Shown: in pieces, positions 41,063 to 49,973 of the stretch
Position numbering within the stretch: position 1 is the stretch's first letter
Layout: each line of letters opens with the position of its first letter
From: B18-G4 sp032250805
GTDB taxonomy: Bacteria > Bacteroidota > Bacteroidia > Bacteroidales > B18-G4
DNA length: 64,000 nucleotides
Direction: 5' to 3'
NCBI GenBank assembly: GCA_032250805.1
Contig: JAVVEM010000003.1
Location: 1 to 64,000, forward strand
The notes under the pieces: generated by a model
Told to the model about the DNA's origin: nothing
Databases searched by the model: none
Seen by the model: the letters and a program-made list of their open reading frames with translations, nothing else
Translations under genes and position numbers: made by a program

Positions 41063-43156
41063 TTATATTTTTACAAAAGGAAGGGCTTTGATGCTGCTTC
41101 CGTTTGAGATCCTGGCAACATAATAACCTTTACTTAAATTGCCGATGTTTATTTCATGATGATCTCCTGCTTCCAAATACTTACAATAGACATTCACACC
41201 CTGAATATTATATATTTCCAGAGAAATTGCCCTGCCGGCTTCGCCCGAATATCTGATCTGAATTTTGTCTGTTGCCGGATTGGGGTAAAGGCTTGCATTA
41301 AATCCATCCACAAGCTTTTTATTGACCAGAATATCTGTCTGGATATCATGTTCCTTAAATGATTGTGATCCCGCTGAGCTAAACTTCGTCAGGGCATTGC
41401 CTGTTTTGCTTCCACATTCGTAATGCAGGTTGGGATCGGCGATAAAATGGGCGGTAGCACCATACCTGACCGAGAATCCGTCTCTGAGCATCACACGATC
41501 GGAGGCTTCGATATATAAAGCTCCGGGAGGATGTACGTTTACATCACCTTTTGGATACAACAATGTAACATAATTGCCGGCCGCCACCTTTTTCCCCCGC
41601 AAAGACCATGCCCCATACAATTCTTTATTCTGATAATAAGTATCAGTAAGAATAACCTGATTAATAACTTCTTCAACAATATCGGAGGGGAGCACATCAT
41701 GCCAGCTTGTGTTCTCCGGCTCGATGCACACATCGAACTGTGAGTTGCTGTTCCGGATATCAAGGGCGCTGTAATAGGGAATGTAGGCCGGGTCTGTAAA
41801 TCGTTCAAAATCAATAGTTGGATAATATAAGGGGGTGATCCCCGGCACAAGCAGTTGCAGCCACCAGTAGCTTGCCTGCTGAATGATGGGCGACATTGTT
41901 GTGAGGTCTTTTGGCAGCCACGAGCCGGCTTGCTTTTCGACGTCGGTAAGGTCGAAAGTCTTAATGGTTCCGCTGATCGGACCGGTATGATAGGTGATCT
42001 TATACCATCCGCCTGAATGGGGGCTTGGATCGTTTGTTGAGAATGAGACGCCGATATTTTTGGTCAGATGCGGATAACCGTTGCCATTCAGTGAATTAAG
42101 CTCCTGGAAGAAAGTCTGATGTGCCGTTCCGTCCTGATCATAAGCATTGTAATTCAATAACTGACGGGCTGCGATATTGCTCAGGGCATATTTGGCAAAC
42201 TCATCGCCCTCTTCATTTTCCTTTTTAAAGTTTTGCAAGGGTTCGGAAATGATGGCACCCTGATGCGGTGAATCAATAGCGATGAAGGTATGTGCCGGAA
42301 GGGGACTGCCCTGCTGCTCAGCCTTTGCAAGTGCATAGCGGGCAATGATGCCGCCCATGCTCACACCGCCGGCAACGACAAACTCATCGTTATACAATGT
42401 TGAGATATAGAAAACTGCCGAAGAAAATACTGCAGCATTGTTTCTGATATCCTGCGTGCCGAAAAAATTATCGAGCAGGAATACATCGTAACCATTGTCG
42501 TTGAAGCACTGAATAAGATCTGCGGCTGCATGGTAATACATCTCCTGCCCGTTGGTATTGTATGCGTCGAAACCTTCTGAAAAAACAATCGCATTTTTGC
42601 CGTAAGGATCGTTGCCATTCCACTTTCTGAGGGTGTTCCCGACATTGTCCTTATATAATTTCCGGGCCTGTGGAATAACCTTGATCTCATATTGACGGTA
42701 CCTGATGGTTCCATCAAAAAATGTAACCCTTACCATCAGGTCATAGTTGCCCGTGTTGGGGAAAGCAGATGATGAATTGAACCAGACAACATCCTGCTTT
42801 GCAGACCCACTGTAAATGCTGGTATATCCGCCACTGTTTACGCTCACTTCAACCTGAAGCATGAAAAGTAAGGCAGTTGAAGGTCCGAAACGTGTAGTGA
42901 AGTTAATGTAGTTATTGTTCTGCTGAATATACACAGGGATCACATCCGCATTCAATACACAAAGATGAACGCCATGCATATTATTTGCTTTTTCTTCCCA
43001 CTGATAGAATCCGGGATCGTCGGGCGTTGATCCTGTGACGACGTAAGCCGTGGACTGCGACTTCCAGTCGTCACAGATCTGCCCTTGTGCGTGTTCTTCA
43101 AAAATCAAAATAGTGAAAACGAGTGTAATGAGTAAGTGTAGTCGTTGTAGTTTCAT
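41063..43156 (-). CDS. T9SS-exported alpha/beta-hydrolase (esterase/lipase-like)
   Basis: A 697-residue secreted protein. A signal peptide (to about residue 26) and a beta-rich N-terminal region (about 30-160) precede an alpha/beta-hydrolase domain (about 185-480). The nucleophile elbow is GGVSMGG (S266) and the next strand is FIAIDSPHQGAI, as in PGAP1/DUF676-type lipases. A short segment IEASDRVMLRDGFSVRYGA, resembling the motif often placed before sorting domains, is followed by the T9SS type A domain (NASLYPNPATDKIQI to LPFVKI). It is third in a unit with a tail-fibre-like protein and a beta-barrel. Substrate unknown. Confidence 0.85.
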   Translation of the reverse strand: MKLQRLHLLITLVFTILIFEEHAQGQICDDWKSQSTAYVVTGSTPDDPGFYQWEEKANNMHGVHLCVLNADVIPVYIQQNNNYINFTTRFGPSTALLFMLQVEVSVNSGGYTSIYSGSAKQDVVWFNSSSAFPNTGNYDLMVRVTFFDGTIRYRQYEIKVIPQARKLYKDNVGNTLRKWNGNDPYGKNAIVFSEGFDAYNTNGQEMYYHAAADLIQCFNDNGYDVFLLDNFFGTQDIRNNAAVFSSAVFYISTLYNDEFVVAGGVSMGGIIARYALAKAEQQGSPLPAHTFIAIDSPHQGAIISEPLQNFKKENEEGDEFAKYALSNIAARQLLNYNAYDQDGTAHQTFFQELNSLNGNGYPHLTKNIGVSFSTNDPSPHSGGWYKITYHTGPISGTIKTFDLTDVEKQAGSWLPKDLTTMSPIIQQASYWWLQLLVPGITPLYYPTIDFERFTDPAYIPYYSALDIRNSNSQFDVCIEPENTSWHDVLPSDIVEEVINQVILTDTYYQNKELYGAWSLRGKKVAAGNYVTLLYPKGDVNVHPPGALYIEASDRVMLRDGFSVRYGATAHFIADPNLHYECGSKTGNALTKFSSAGSQSFKEHDIQTDILVNKKLVDGFNASLYPNPATDKIQIRYSGEAGRAISLEIYNIQGVNVYCKYLEAGDHHEINIGNLSKGYYVARISNGSSIKALPFVKI

Positions 43157-43165
43157 GATCGTAAT

Positions 43166-43816
43166 TTATAATTTGAGACCTAATTTTATATTGATATGAA
43201 TACCCGGAAACCATTTTGATCCGGATTCGAAGTCCTTGTCGTAAGGATACTCATGCTGGCCGCTATCAGTTCCTTTTTTGTTTTCGTTCCTGCTGCTGAT
43301 GAACCTTGCACCTAACCCCAGGGCAGGATTGAAATAAAGGGGACCTGTGATCCTTAACTGATAGCCGGCCATCACATGAGCCGCCAGAAGATCGCGGTAA
43401 ACCTGGTAATGGTTTTCAATACCACCACCATAGGTTTCACGCATCTCAGATTTGGTATGTTGAAAGAGGATTTGCGGGCCTAAATGAAATCCACTCAGGC
43501 TTTGTTTCCCGGGGATGATGTAATGGCGGTACTCTGCCGATAGCATCCAGCCCGAGGTTTTTTCTGTATATATGCTTGTGTAAGGTTGATCGCACGACTG
43601 GCACGGAAAAATATACATTGCATCCATGGCAACTGACTGTGATGAATTAAGCGGGATCTCTGCTCCGAGCTGGATACCCATGCTGTTTGTCACCTGATCG
43701 CCAAGTAAACTGATAAAATCGTATTTTATCATAAAATCTGTTTTATTTGTCTGTGCCCCGGCACGCATGCTTATCAAGGCAATGATGATAAATGTGATGA
43801 AGTGGATCTTTTTCAT
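43166..43816 (-). CDS. Hypothetical outer-membrane beta-barrel-like protein
   Basis: A 216-residue protein with a signal peptide (MKKIHFITFIIIALISMRAGA). The mature part alternates short amphipathic strands (SVAMDAMYIFP, GWMLSAEYRHYII, SGFHLGPQILFQH, LAAHVMAGYQLRI, GPLYFNPALGLGARFIS) and ends IHINIKLGLKL, typical of small outer-membrane barrels. I do not recognise a family. It lies 50 bases after the tail-fibre-like gene and 9 before the esterase gene, so the three are probably one operon. Confidence 0.75.
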   Translation of the reverse strand: MKKIHFITFIIIALISMRAGAQTNKTDFMIKYDFISLLGDQVTNSMGIQLGAEIPLNSSQSVAMDAMYIFPCQSCDQPYTSIYTEKTSGWMLSAEYRHYIIPGKQSLSGFHLGPQILFQHTKSEMRETYGGGIENHYQVYRDLLAAHVMAGYQLRITGPLYFNPALGLGARFISSRNENKKGTDSGQHEYPYDKDFESGSKWFPGIHINIKLGLKL

Positions 43817-43866
43817 TTTTAAGGTTTTTTGTTTATGGATAATTGAATTTACTATTCTTTTTTGAG

Positions 43867-45486
43867 TTATTGCTCTATTTTTCCGATACGCTTTTCCATT
43901 TTATTGATCACTGCCTGCTGTTCTATCAGGTATAAAGTGAGTTCTTCCACCTTTTGCAGCAGCAGCCGTTCCATCTCCCCGACTTTAAGCCCCTCGGCAA
44001 GGATCTTCTCTGCATTGGGTATTTGCGGCAGGTGGCCGTTTTTTTCGATGTATTGCTCAAGCTTGTCGAGAGGCAACAACTCATAATCCTTTTTGAAAAC
44101 AAAATCGGGCCACGACTGCTTTACTTTTACCGTTACTTCTTCAGTGAGCAGTGCTCCATTTATTGCCAGCTTATAGCCATAGGTGTCGTTTGTTCCCAAT
44201 CCGACATTTCCATCTTGTTTTACGACAATAAATGACGATAATCCGGCACCCAGATTATCGAAATTACCGATAAGCAGGTCGTTGATGTATTTTTGGTTGC
44301 CATCCATTCCAACAAACCAGCTGAATGTTTCAGGATTTGAAATGCATAATCCGACTGATTTCCCGCCTGCAATTGCATTGCTGAGTTCGACGGTTGTTGC
44401 AGGTTGATTTGTGCCGATACCAAGTTTTTTGTCCATGCCGAACAGGGTAGGACCAAGCCCTCCGAGTTTTATGGCGCCAATTTCATTTTGTGTTTGACTG
44501 AATATGCCCAGCGTATGCCCTCTGTCGATGTCGCTTAAGTAAGCATCATCTCCGATTTTAATGTTCATCCCACCGGCAGGATAGATGTCGGCAATATCAA
44601 GCTGCGCTACCGGACTGGCCGTTCCTATACCAACATTGCCTTCAAGCCGGTAAACATTGTTTTCCTTGAGTGTCCAGTCGTGGTCGTCCAACAGCGCCGG
44701 GTCAGTCCAAACGGCTTTGCCCCGGTAGTCGGACCTGAGAATCCATCCGTCGATATTTTCCTGGTATAACTCGCTGTCGAAAAGTGTGAAGTGTTTCGTA
44801 TATGTTTTACCATGTACTTCCAGGTCGAATTGCGGTGATAGTGTTCCGATGCCTAGCTTGCCTTCATTGAAGATGTAGTTTTTTTCGCTATGAAAAATCA
44901 GTCCGTAATCACTTGAACTCTGTATTCCGTGGGCCATGTTCCCGATGAAGATATCTGCTGAGCTGAATTCATTTTGTTCGAGGAACAGGCTGGCCGGTTC
45001 ACGGTCGTCGGCCCTGATGTGCAGTTTTGCCTGCGGTTCGGTAACATTCCCTATCCCAACCCTGCCGGTTCCGATCACCGAAGGTGAAGTGCCTATAAAT
45101 AATGTAGGATACATGCTTCTGAAGCCTACCATCAGGCTGTTGGCTTTGGTGTTCGACATTCTTGACCTCATGTCGAAGCCTTTGCCGATAACCATGGAGC
45201 CCTCAGCTGCTGCAATTAAGTTGCTTCCCATTGTTAAACTCTGATCGGCACTGGAATGATTCTGGAGCCCCAGACTGCTCGAATAGTTGCCACTTGCGAT
45301 CACATTTGATCCTGATGCAAATGCTGCAAAGCCTGATGCCTTGGTTCTGTTGCCAATGGCACTCGATACGTTTTGAACACTTGATGTTGACCCATCGCAA
45401 TTGGTGCATTGCCCCATCATAGTTTCAAGCGGAAGAAAATAGAGAATGATCAGAAAGATCGTAAGATGAATTAGTTTTGGTTTCAT
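43867..45486 (-). CDS. Tail-fibre/YadA-head-like exported repeat protein
   Basis: A 539-residue exported protein. After a signal peptide the N-terminal part has YadA-head-like repeats (AIGNRTKASGFAAFASGSNVIASGNYSSSLG, in pieces of about 14). The middle has several NVGIGTxSP repeats found in phage-tail-fibre-like Bacteroidota surface proteins. The C-terminal segment WPDFVFKKDYELLPLDKLEQYI, GHLPQIPN and a coiled coil (VEELTLYLIEQQAVINKMEKRI) is the usual end of this group, where an S74 chaperone peptidase domain may occur but its catalytic Ser-Lys pair is not evident here. No T9SS sorting domain is visible. Likely a trimeric surface fibre (inference). Confidence 0.8.
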   Translation of the reverse strand: MKPKLIHLTIFLIILYFLPLETMMGQCTNCDGSTSSVQNVSSAIGNRTKASGFAAFASGSNVIASGNYSSSLGLQNHSSADQSLTMGSNLIAAAEGSMVIGKGFDMRSRMSNTKANSLMVGFRSMYPTLFIGTSPSVIGTGRVGIGNVTEPQAKLHIRADDREPASLFLEQNEFSSADIFIGNMAHGIQSSSDYGLIFHSEKNYIFNEGKLGIGTLSPQFDLEVHGKTYTKHFTLFDSELYQENIDGWILRSDYRGKAVWTDPALLDDHDWTLKENNVYRLEGNVGIGTASPVAQLDIADIYPAGGMNIKIGDDAYLSDIDRGHTLGIFSQTQNEIGAIKLGGLGPTLFGMDKKLGIGTNQPATTVELSNAIAGGKSVGLCISNPETFSWFVGMDGNQKYINDLLIGNFDNLGAGLSSFIVVKQDGNVGLGTNDTYGYKLAINGALLTEEVTVKVKQSWPDFVFKKDYELLPLDKLEQYIEKNGHLPQIPNAEKILAEGLKVGEMERLLLQKVEELTLYLIEQQAVINKMEKRIGKIEQ

Positions 45487-45684
45487 AATCGCTTTAATTT
45501 AGTATTGTTCGTAATAATTGAGTTAAGGGTTTCTGATCAGATTTGGAATTGTCCCTTATCTATTAGTACCCAAAACAGGAAAATGTCACCACTTTTTTTT
45601 TAAAAAGTTTACCTGCTAAAAATTTGAGCAACAGGAAGGGGCTCGAAATATCAGCTTATTTAGACGTAATTTATGCTTACGATA

Positions 45685-45716
45685 TTGAAAGATATTGAAT
45701 ATAATTCTTAATTTAG
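45685..45716 (+). promoter_or_regulatory. Putative promoter of ilvE
   Basis: TTG (45685-45687), 21 bases, then TAATTTAG (45709-45716; one mismatch to TAnnTTTG). It lies 38 bases before ATG 45755 and overlaps the alternative TTG start region, favouring the ATG. The rest of 45487-45684 shows no gene. Confidence 0.5.
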
Positions 45717-45754
45717 CGACGATCATATTCTATAAATCCTTAAAACTTTATCAT

Positions 45755-46774
45755 ATGCAAAATATTGATTGGGGAAGCCTGCCTTTCGGATATTTTAAAA
45801 CCGATTATAATGTCAGGTGTTATTACCGTTCAGGAAAGTGGGGAGAGATTGAGGTGAGTGATTCCGAGTATATTAATATTCATATTGCTGCAACATGCCT
45901 GCACTATGGACAGGAAGCATTCGAAGGGATGAAGGTTTTTCACGGGGCTGATGGCAAGGTTCGCTCTTTCCGTTGGGAAGAAAATGCCAAACGTATGCGC
46001 CGTTCTGCCGAGGGAGTGATGATGGCTGAAGTGCCTGATGAACTATTTGATGAAATGATGACCAAAGTGGTAAAGCTTAATGCCAAATACATTCCGCCTT
46101 ATGGTACCGGAGCCGCACTGTACTTAAGGCCATTGTTAATTGGTACTGGTCCGCAGGTAGGTGTAAAGCCTGCCGAAGAATATATGTTTATGATATTTGT
46201 TGGCCCCGTAGGCCCCTACTTTAAAGAAGGTTTTCATCCGGTAAAAATGCAAATCGTAAGGGATTACGATCGTTGTGCTCCGCTGGGTACCGGACATATC
46301 AAGGTTGGAGGAAACTATGCTGCAAGCCTTAAGCCTGCCGCACGTGCAAAAGCAGAGGGCTTTGCATCGGTGATCTTCCTCGAAGCCAGGGAGAAAAAAT
46401 ATATTGATGAAGCCGGCCCTGCAAACTTCTTTGGAATTAAAGGCAATAAATATATTACTCCGGATTCACAATCCATCCTGCCTTCGATTACCAATATGAG
46501 CCTTCGCGCACTGGCCAGGGATATGGGCCTCGAGGTTGAATTGCGCCATGTGGAGGTTGATGAATTGGGCGAATTCGACGAAGCCGGTGCCTGTGGTACT
46601 GCCGCCATAATCTCACCAATCAGGGAAATTTATGATCGCGAAACTGGTAAAAAATTCACTTATGGAGATGGTGAGGCCGGCCCCGTATCAACAAAATTGT
46701 ATAATAAGCTCAGAGCCATTCAATATGGTGAAGAACCGGATCCATATGGGTGGACGAGGATACTCGATATTTAG
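45755..46774 (+). CDS. ilvE: Branched-chain amino acid aminotransferase
   Basis: IlvE is a fold-type IV PLP enzyme that interconverts Leu, Ile and Val with their 2-oxo acids. The 339-residue product has the group II N-terminal pattern (GYYRSGKWGEI-like: CYYRSGKWGEIEVSDSEY), the YGQEAFEGMKVF strand, the PLP lysine in GTGHIKVGGNYAAS, and FLEAREKKYIDEAGPANFF. Start ATG 45755 matches family N-termini (MQNIDWGSLPFGY). The gene is convergent with pyrF, 21 bases between stops. Confidence 0.96.
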   Translation: MQNIDWGSLPFGYFKTDYNVRCYYRSGKWGEIEVSDSEYINIHIAATCLHYGQEAFEGMKVFHGADGKVRSFRWEENAKRMRRSAEGVMMAEVPDELFDEMMTKVVKLNAKYIPPYGTGAALYLRPLLIGTGPQVGVKPAEEYMFMIFVGPVGPYFKEGFHPVKMQIVRDYDRCAPLGTGHIKVGGNYAASLKPAARAKAEGFASVIFLEAREKKYIDEAGPANFFGIKGNKYITPDSQSILPSITNMSLRALARDMGLEVELRHVEVDELGEFDEAGACGTAAIISPIREIYDRETGKKFTYGDGEAGPVSTKLYNKLRAIQYGEEPDPYGWTRILDI

Positions 46775-46795
46775 GCTGCCGAAAAGTGGGTAAAT

Positions 46796-47620
46796 CTATA
46801 TGATGCCTGCTGCTTGCAGGATGATTTCCATTTGTTTCTGAAGTTTTTGGGCTTCCTGGCGTGACCTGGATGCAAAATCTTTCTCATTGCCTGCATAAAT
46901 AATTCCCCTCGAAGAATTAACAAGGATACCACAGTCATTGTTGAGACCGTATTTTGCCACTTCTTCAAGACTGCCCCCCTGGGCACCAACCCCTGGCACA
47001 AGCAGGAAATGGTCAGGAATGATATCCCTGATCGCTGATAACATCTCAGCTTTTGTTGCTCCAACAACATACATAAGGTTTTCGGGCGTTCCCCATTCAG
47101 AAGAGCGCTTTATAACCCGTTCATAGAGCGTTTCACCTTTTCCTGTTTTGATCATCTGAAAGTCGTCAGAGCCCGCGTTTGATGTTAAGGCAAGGAGAAT
47201 TGTCCATTTGCCGGGAATATTTAAAAATGGCCCGACTGAATCTTTTCCCATATAGGGAGCCACAGTGATTGCGTTAAAATTAAGTGTTTCGAGAAAGGCC
47301 CTGGCATATCTGCCTGATGTATTCCCGATATCGCCTCGTTTTGCATCAGCAATGGTAAATACATTTTTTTCATTCAGGTAGGCAATGGTTTTTTCCAGGC
47401 TTTGCCATCCTTTGGCCCCGTAAGCTTCGTAAAAGGCTATATTGGGTTTGTAGGCTGCAGCCAGATCATGCGTGGCATCAATGATTTCCTTATTGAATGC
47501 AAAAACAGGATCGTCGTCGTGCAACAGGTGCCGGGGTATTTTGTCAAGATCGGTATCGAGTCCAATGCAGAGAAACGACCTTTTTTCTTTTATCTGTGAA
47601 ATTAATTCCTGGCGATTCAT
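46796..47620 (-). CDS. pyrF: Orotidine 5'-phosphate decarboxylase
   Basis: PyrF makes UMP from OMP, the last step of de novo UMP synthesis. The 274-residue length and motif TIADAKRGDIGNTSGRYA (catalytic Lys-Asp network) place it in the longer type 2 group seen in actinobacteria and Bacteroidota. Other blocks are FLCIGLDTDLDKIP and FLLVPGVGAQGGS. It starts 7 bases after the prfA stop, so the two are probably co-transcribed from the prfA promoter. Confidence 0.96.
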   Translation of the reverse strand: MNRQELISQIKEKRSFLCIGLDTDLDKIPRHLLHDDDPVFAFNKEIIDATHDLAAAYKPNIAFYEAYGAKGWQSLEKTIAYLNEKNVFTIADAKRGDIGNTSGRYARAFLETLNFNAITVAPYMGKDSVGPFLNIPGKWTILLALTSNAGSDDFQMIKTGKGETLYERVIKRSSEWGTPENLMYVVGATKAEMLSAIRDIIPDHFLLVPGVGAQGGSLEEVAKYGLNNDCGILVNSSRGIIYAGNEKDFASRSRQEAQKLQKQMEIILQAAGII

Positions 47621-47627
47621 AAGAAAA

Positions 47628-48701
47628 TTATTTATTAAGCTCCTGTTTAAGGCGCTCGGCGTTTTCGGCTAACTGCAGTTTGTCGATTAACTCCTGAACG
47701 TTTCCATTGATGATCTCCTGCAGGTTATACAGGGTAAGATTGATCCTGTGATCAGTAACCCTGCCCTGCGGCCAGTTGTAGGTACGGATCTTCGCCGATC
47801 TGTCGCCTGTGCTTACCATTGTTTTCCGCTGGGAGGATATCTCATCCAGGTATTTTTTGTATTCCATTTCATACAGCCTGGTGCGAAGGACTTTCAATGC
47901 CTTATCATAGTTTTTGATCTGCGATTTCTGGTCCTGGCAGGTTACCACGGTATTGGTTGGAATGTGTGTAAGCCGCACTGCCGAATAGGTTGTGTTTACT
48001 GATTGTCCGCCCGGACCTGAAGAGCAATAGGTGTCTTTGCGAATATCTTCCTGCTTCAGTTCGATATCAAATTCATCGGCTTCCGGAAGCACCACCACTG
48101 ATGCAGCCGAGGTATGCACCCTTCCCTGGGTTTCGGTTTTTGGTACGCGTTGCACACGGTGTACCCCCGACTCATATTTCATCTGGCCATAAACATTATC
48201 GCCACTGATCTCGAAAATGATCTCTTTAAACCCTCCAACGGTGCCTTCGGTCATACTCACCTCTTCGATCTTCCACTTTTTAACTTCACAGAATTTCATA
48301 TACATGCGGTAAAGATCTCCGGCAAATATGCTTGCTTCATCTCCTCCGGTGCCGGCCCTTATCTCAACCATCGCATTTTTATCATCCTGCGGATCTTTGG
48401 GTATCAGCATATAGCGGATCTCTTCCTCCATAGCTTCCCTGCGCTCGCTGAGTTCGTGGAGCTCCTGCTTGGCCATCTCTCTGAACTCATCATCCTTTGT
48501 GGTTTTCAGTACTTTTTTGGCCGAGTCGATATTGGCCAGCACATTGGCATATTCCTTATAGGCATCAACGATGGGCTGCAGGTCTTTGTAGTCCTTGTTA
48601 AGTTTAATGAACTTTTTCATGTCCGATATTACATCCGGCTCATTCATCAGTTCACCAATTTCCAGCCAACGTTTATACAGGCCTTCTAATTTGTCGATCA
48701 T
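47628..48701 (-). CDS. prfA: Peptide chain release factor 1
   Basis: RF1 recognises UAA and UAG stop codons and triggers release of the finished protein. The 357-residue product has the codon-recognition domain with VQRVPKTETQGRVHTSAA (in pieces), and the peptidyl-transferase motif GGQ in CSSGPGGQSVNTTYSAVRL. TTG-N21-TAACTTTG upstream (48722-48753) is a good promoter and gives a leader of about 15 bases. It is followed by pyrF. Confidence 0.97.
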   Translation of the reverse strand: MIDKLEGLYKRWLEIGELMNEPDVISDMKKFIKLNKDYKDLQPIVDAYKEYANVLANIDSAKKVLKTTKDDEFREMAKQELHELSERREAMEEEIRYMLIPKDPQDDKNAMVEIRAGTGGDEASIFAGDLYRMYMKFCEVKKWKIEEVSMTEGTVGGFKEIIFEISGDNVYGQMKYESGVHRVQRVPKTETQGRVHTSAASVVVLPEADEFDIELKQEDIRKDTYCSSGPGGQSVNTTYSAVRLTHIPTNTVVTCQDQKSQIKNYDKALKVLRTRLYEMEYKKYLDEISSQRKTMVSTGDRSAKIRTYNWPQGRVTDHRINLTLYNLQEIINGNVQELIDKLQLAENAERLKQELNK

Positions 48702-48721
48702 TGCATTTTTGTTTCGAACTG

Positions 48722-48753
48722 CAAAGTTAGGATAAATTGCGAAGGGATTCCAA
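48722..48753 (-). promoter_or_regulatory. Promoter of prfA-pyrF
   Basis: On the minus strand TTG (48751-48753), 21 bases, TAACTTTG (48722-48729). Both elements match the Bacteroidota consensus. It lies between the purM stop and prfA. Confidence 0.7.
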
Positions 48754-48796
48754 TATTGTTAGGGTTTATAACCTTATTCCGGCTTCCAACTCTTTA

Positions 48797-49969
48797 TTAT
48801 TGATAATAGAAATTTCCGTGCACCCCGGCAATCGTGAGGCCCCTGTTTTCTGACGCTTCAACCCGTCCAACGATCTTCGCGTTAATGTTAAAGGAATGGG
48901 CGATCGCGATGATCTCATCAGCAATTTCAGGTGGCACATAAAGCTCAAAACGGTGGCCCATATTAAAAACCTGGTACATCTCCTTCCAGTCAGTTTTCGA
49001 TTGCTCCTGTATCATCCTGAAGAGTGGAGGTAGATCAAAAAGCTTATCTTTAACAATATGCAGTTTATCAATAAAATGAAGGATTTTTGTTTGTGCTCCA
49101 CCGCTGCAGTGTATCATGCCATGAATTTTGCTGTGGTGCAGCTCAAGCACTTTTTTTATCACAGGGGCATATGTGCGTGTGGGTGAGAGTACCATGTGGC
49201 CGGCATCAATGCCTTCAACATCAGTTGGATCGGTAAGTGAGAGTGATCCTGAATATACCAGGCCTTTGGGCATGCCGCCATCATAACTTTCGGGATACTT
49301 TTTGGCATATTCTTTTCTGAATACATCATGGCGTGCAGAGGTGAGCCCATTTGACCCCATCCCTCCGTTATATTTTTCTTCGTAGCTTGCCTGGCCATAT
49401 GACGCCAGGCCAACGATAAGGTCGCCGGGCGATATCCTGTCGTTTGCTATTACCTGATTACGGGCAATGCGCGCAGTGACTGTAGAATCAACAATAATGG
49501 TTTTAACCAGGTCGCCCACATCTGCCGTTTCTCCGCCGGTAGAATAAATGCCTACGCCAAGATCGCGCATTTTTGCCAGAAATTTTTCAGTGCCCTGAAT
49601 AATGGCAGCGACCACTTCTCCCGGAATATGGGTTTTATTTCTGCCGATCGTTGAAGAAACCAGGATATTGTCGGTTACTCCAACACAAAGGAGGTCGTCG
49701 AGGTTCATGACAATCGCATCCTGAGCTATTCCTTCCCATACTGAAATTTCGCCGGTTTCTTTCCAATAAATATAGGCCAGCGAAGATTTTGTTCCTGCAC
49801 CGTCGGCATGCATGATATTGCAATGTTCCCTGCTGCCCTGAAGCAGGTCAGGAACGATCTTACAAAATGCGTTCGGGTATAAGCCTTTGTCGATATTCTT
49901 AATGGCATTGTGAACATCTTCCTTTGAGGCAGATACACCCCGCTGCGAATATCTTGCTTTTTGTTTCAC
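48797..49969 (-). CDS. purM: Phosphoribosylformylglycinamidine cyclo-ligase-like (AIR synthase)
   Basis: PurM closes the imidazole ring of the purine precursor AIR using ATP. The 390-residue product is of the longer Bacteroidota type: YSQRGVSASKEDVHNAIKN, HADGAGTKSSLAYIY, ISVWEGIAQDAIVMNLDDLLCVG, and YSTGGETADVGDLVKTIIVDST. GTG 49969 is the best start: it begins MKQKARYSQRGVSA and leaves 4 bases after the preceding gene, whereas longer frames overlap the coding end of the PorE-like gene, and the nearby ATG is followed at once by a stop codon. Confidence 0.92.
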   Translation of the reverse strand: MKQKARYSQRGVSASKEDVHNAIKNIDKGLYPNAFCKIVPDLLQGSREHCNIMHADGAGTKSSLAYIYWKETGEISVWEGIAQDAIVMNLDDLLCVGVTDNILVSSTIGRNKTHIPGEVVAAIIQGTEKFLAKMRDLGVGIYSTGGETADVGDLVKTIIVDSTVTARIARNQVIANDRISPGDLIVGLASYGQASYEEKYNGGMGSNGLTSARHDVFRKEYAKKYPESYDGGMPKGLVYSGSLSLTDPTDVEGIDAGHMVLSPTRTYAPVIKKVLELHHSKIHGMIHCSGGAQTKILHFIDKLHIVKDKLFDLPPLFRMIQEQSKTDWKEMYQVFNMGHRFELYVPPEIADEIIAIAHSFNINAKIVGRVEASENRGLTIAGVHGNFYYQ

Positions 49970-49973
49970 GCCA

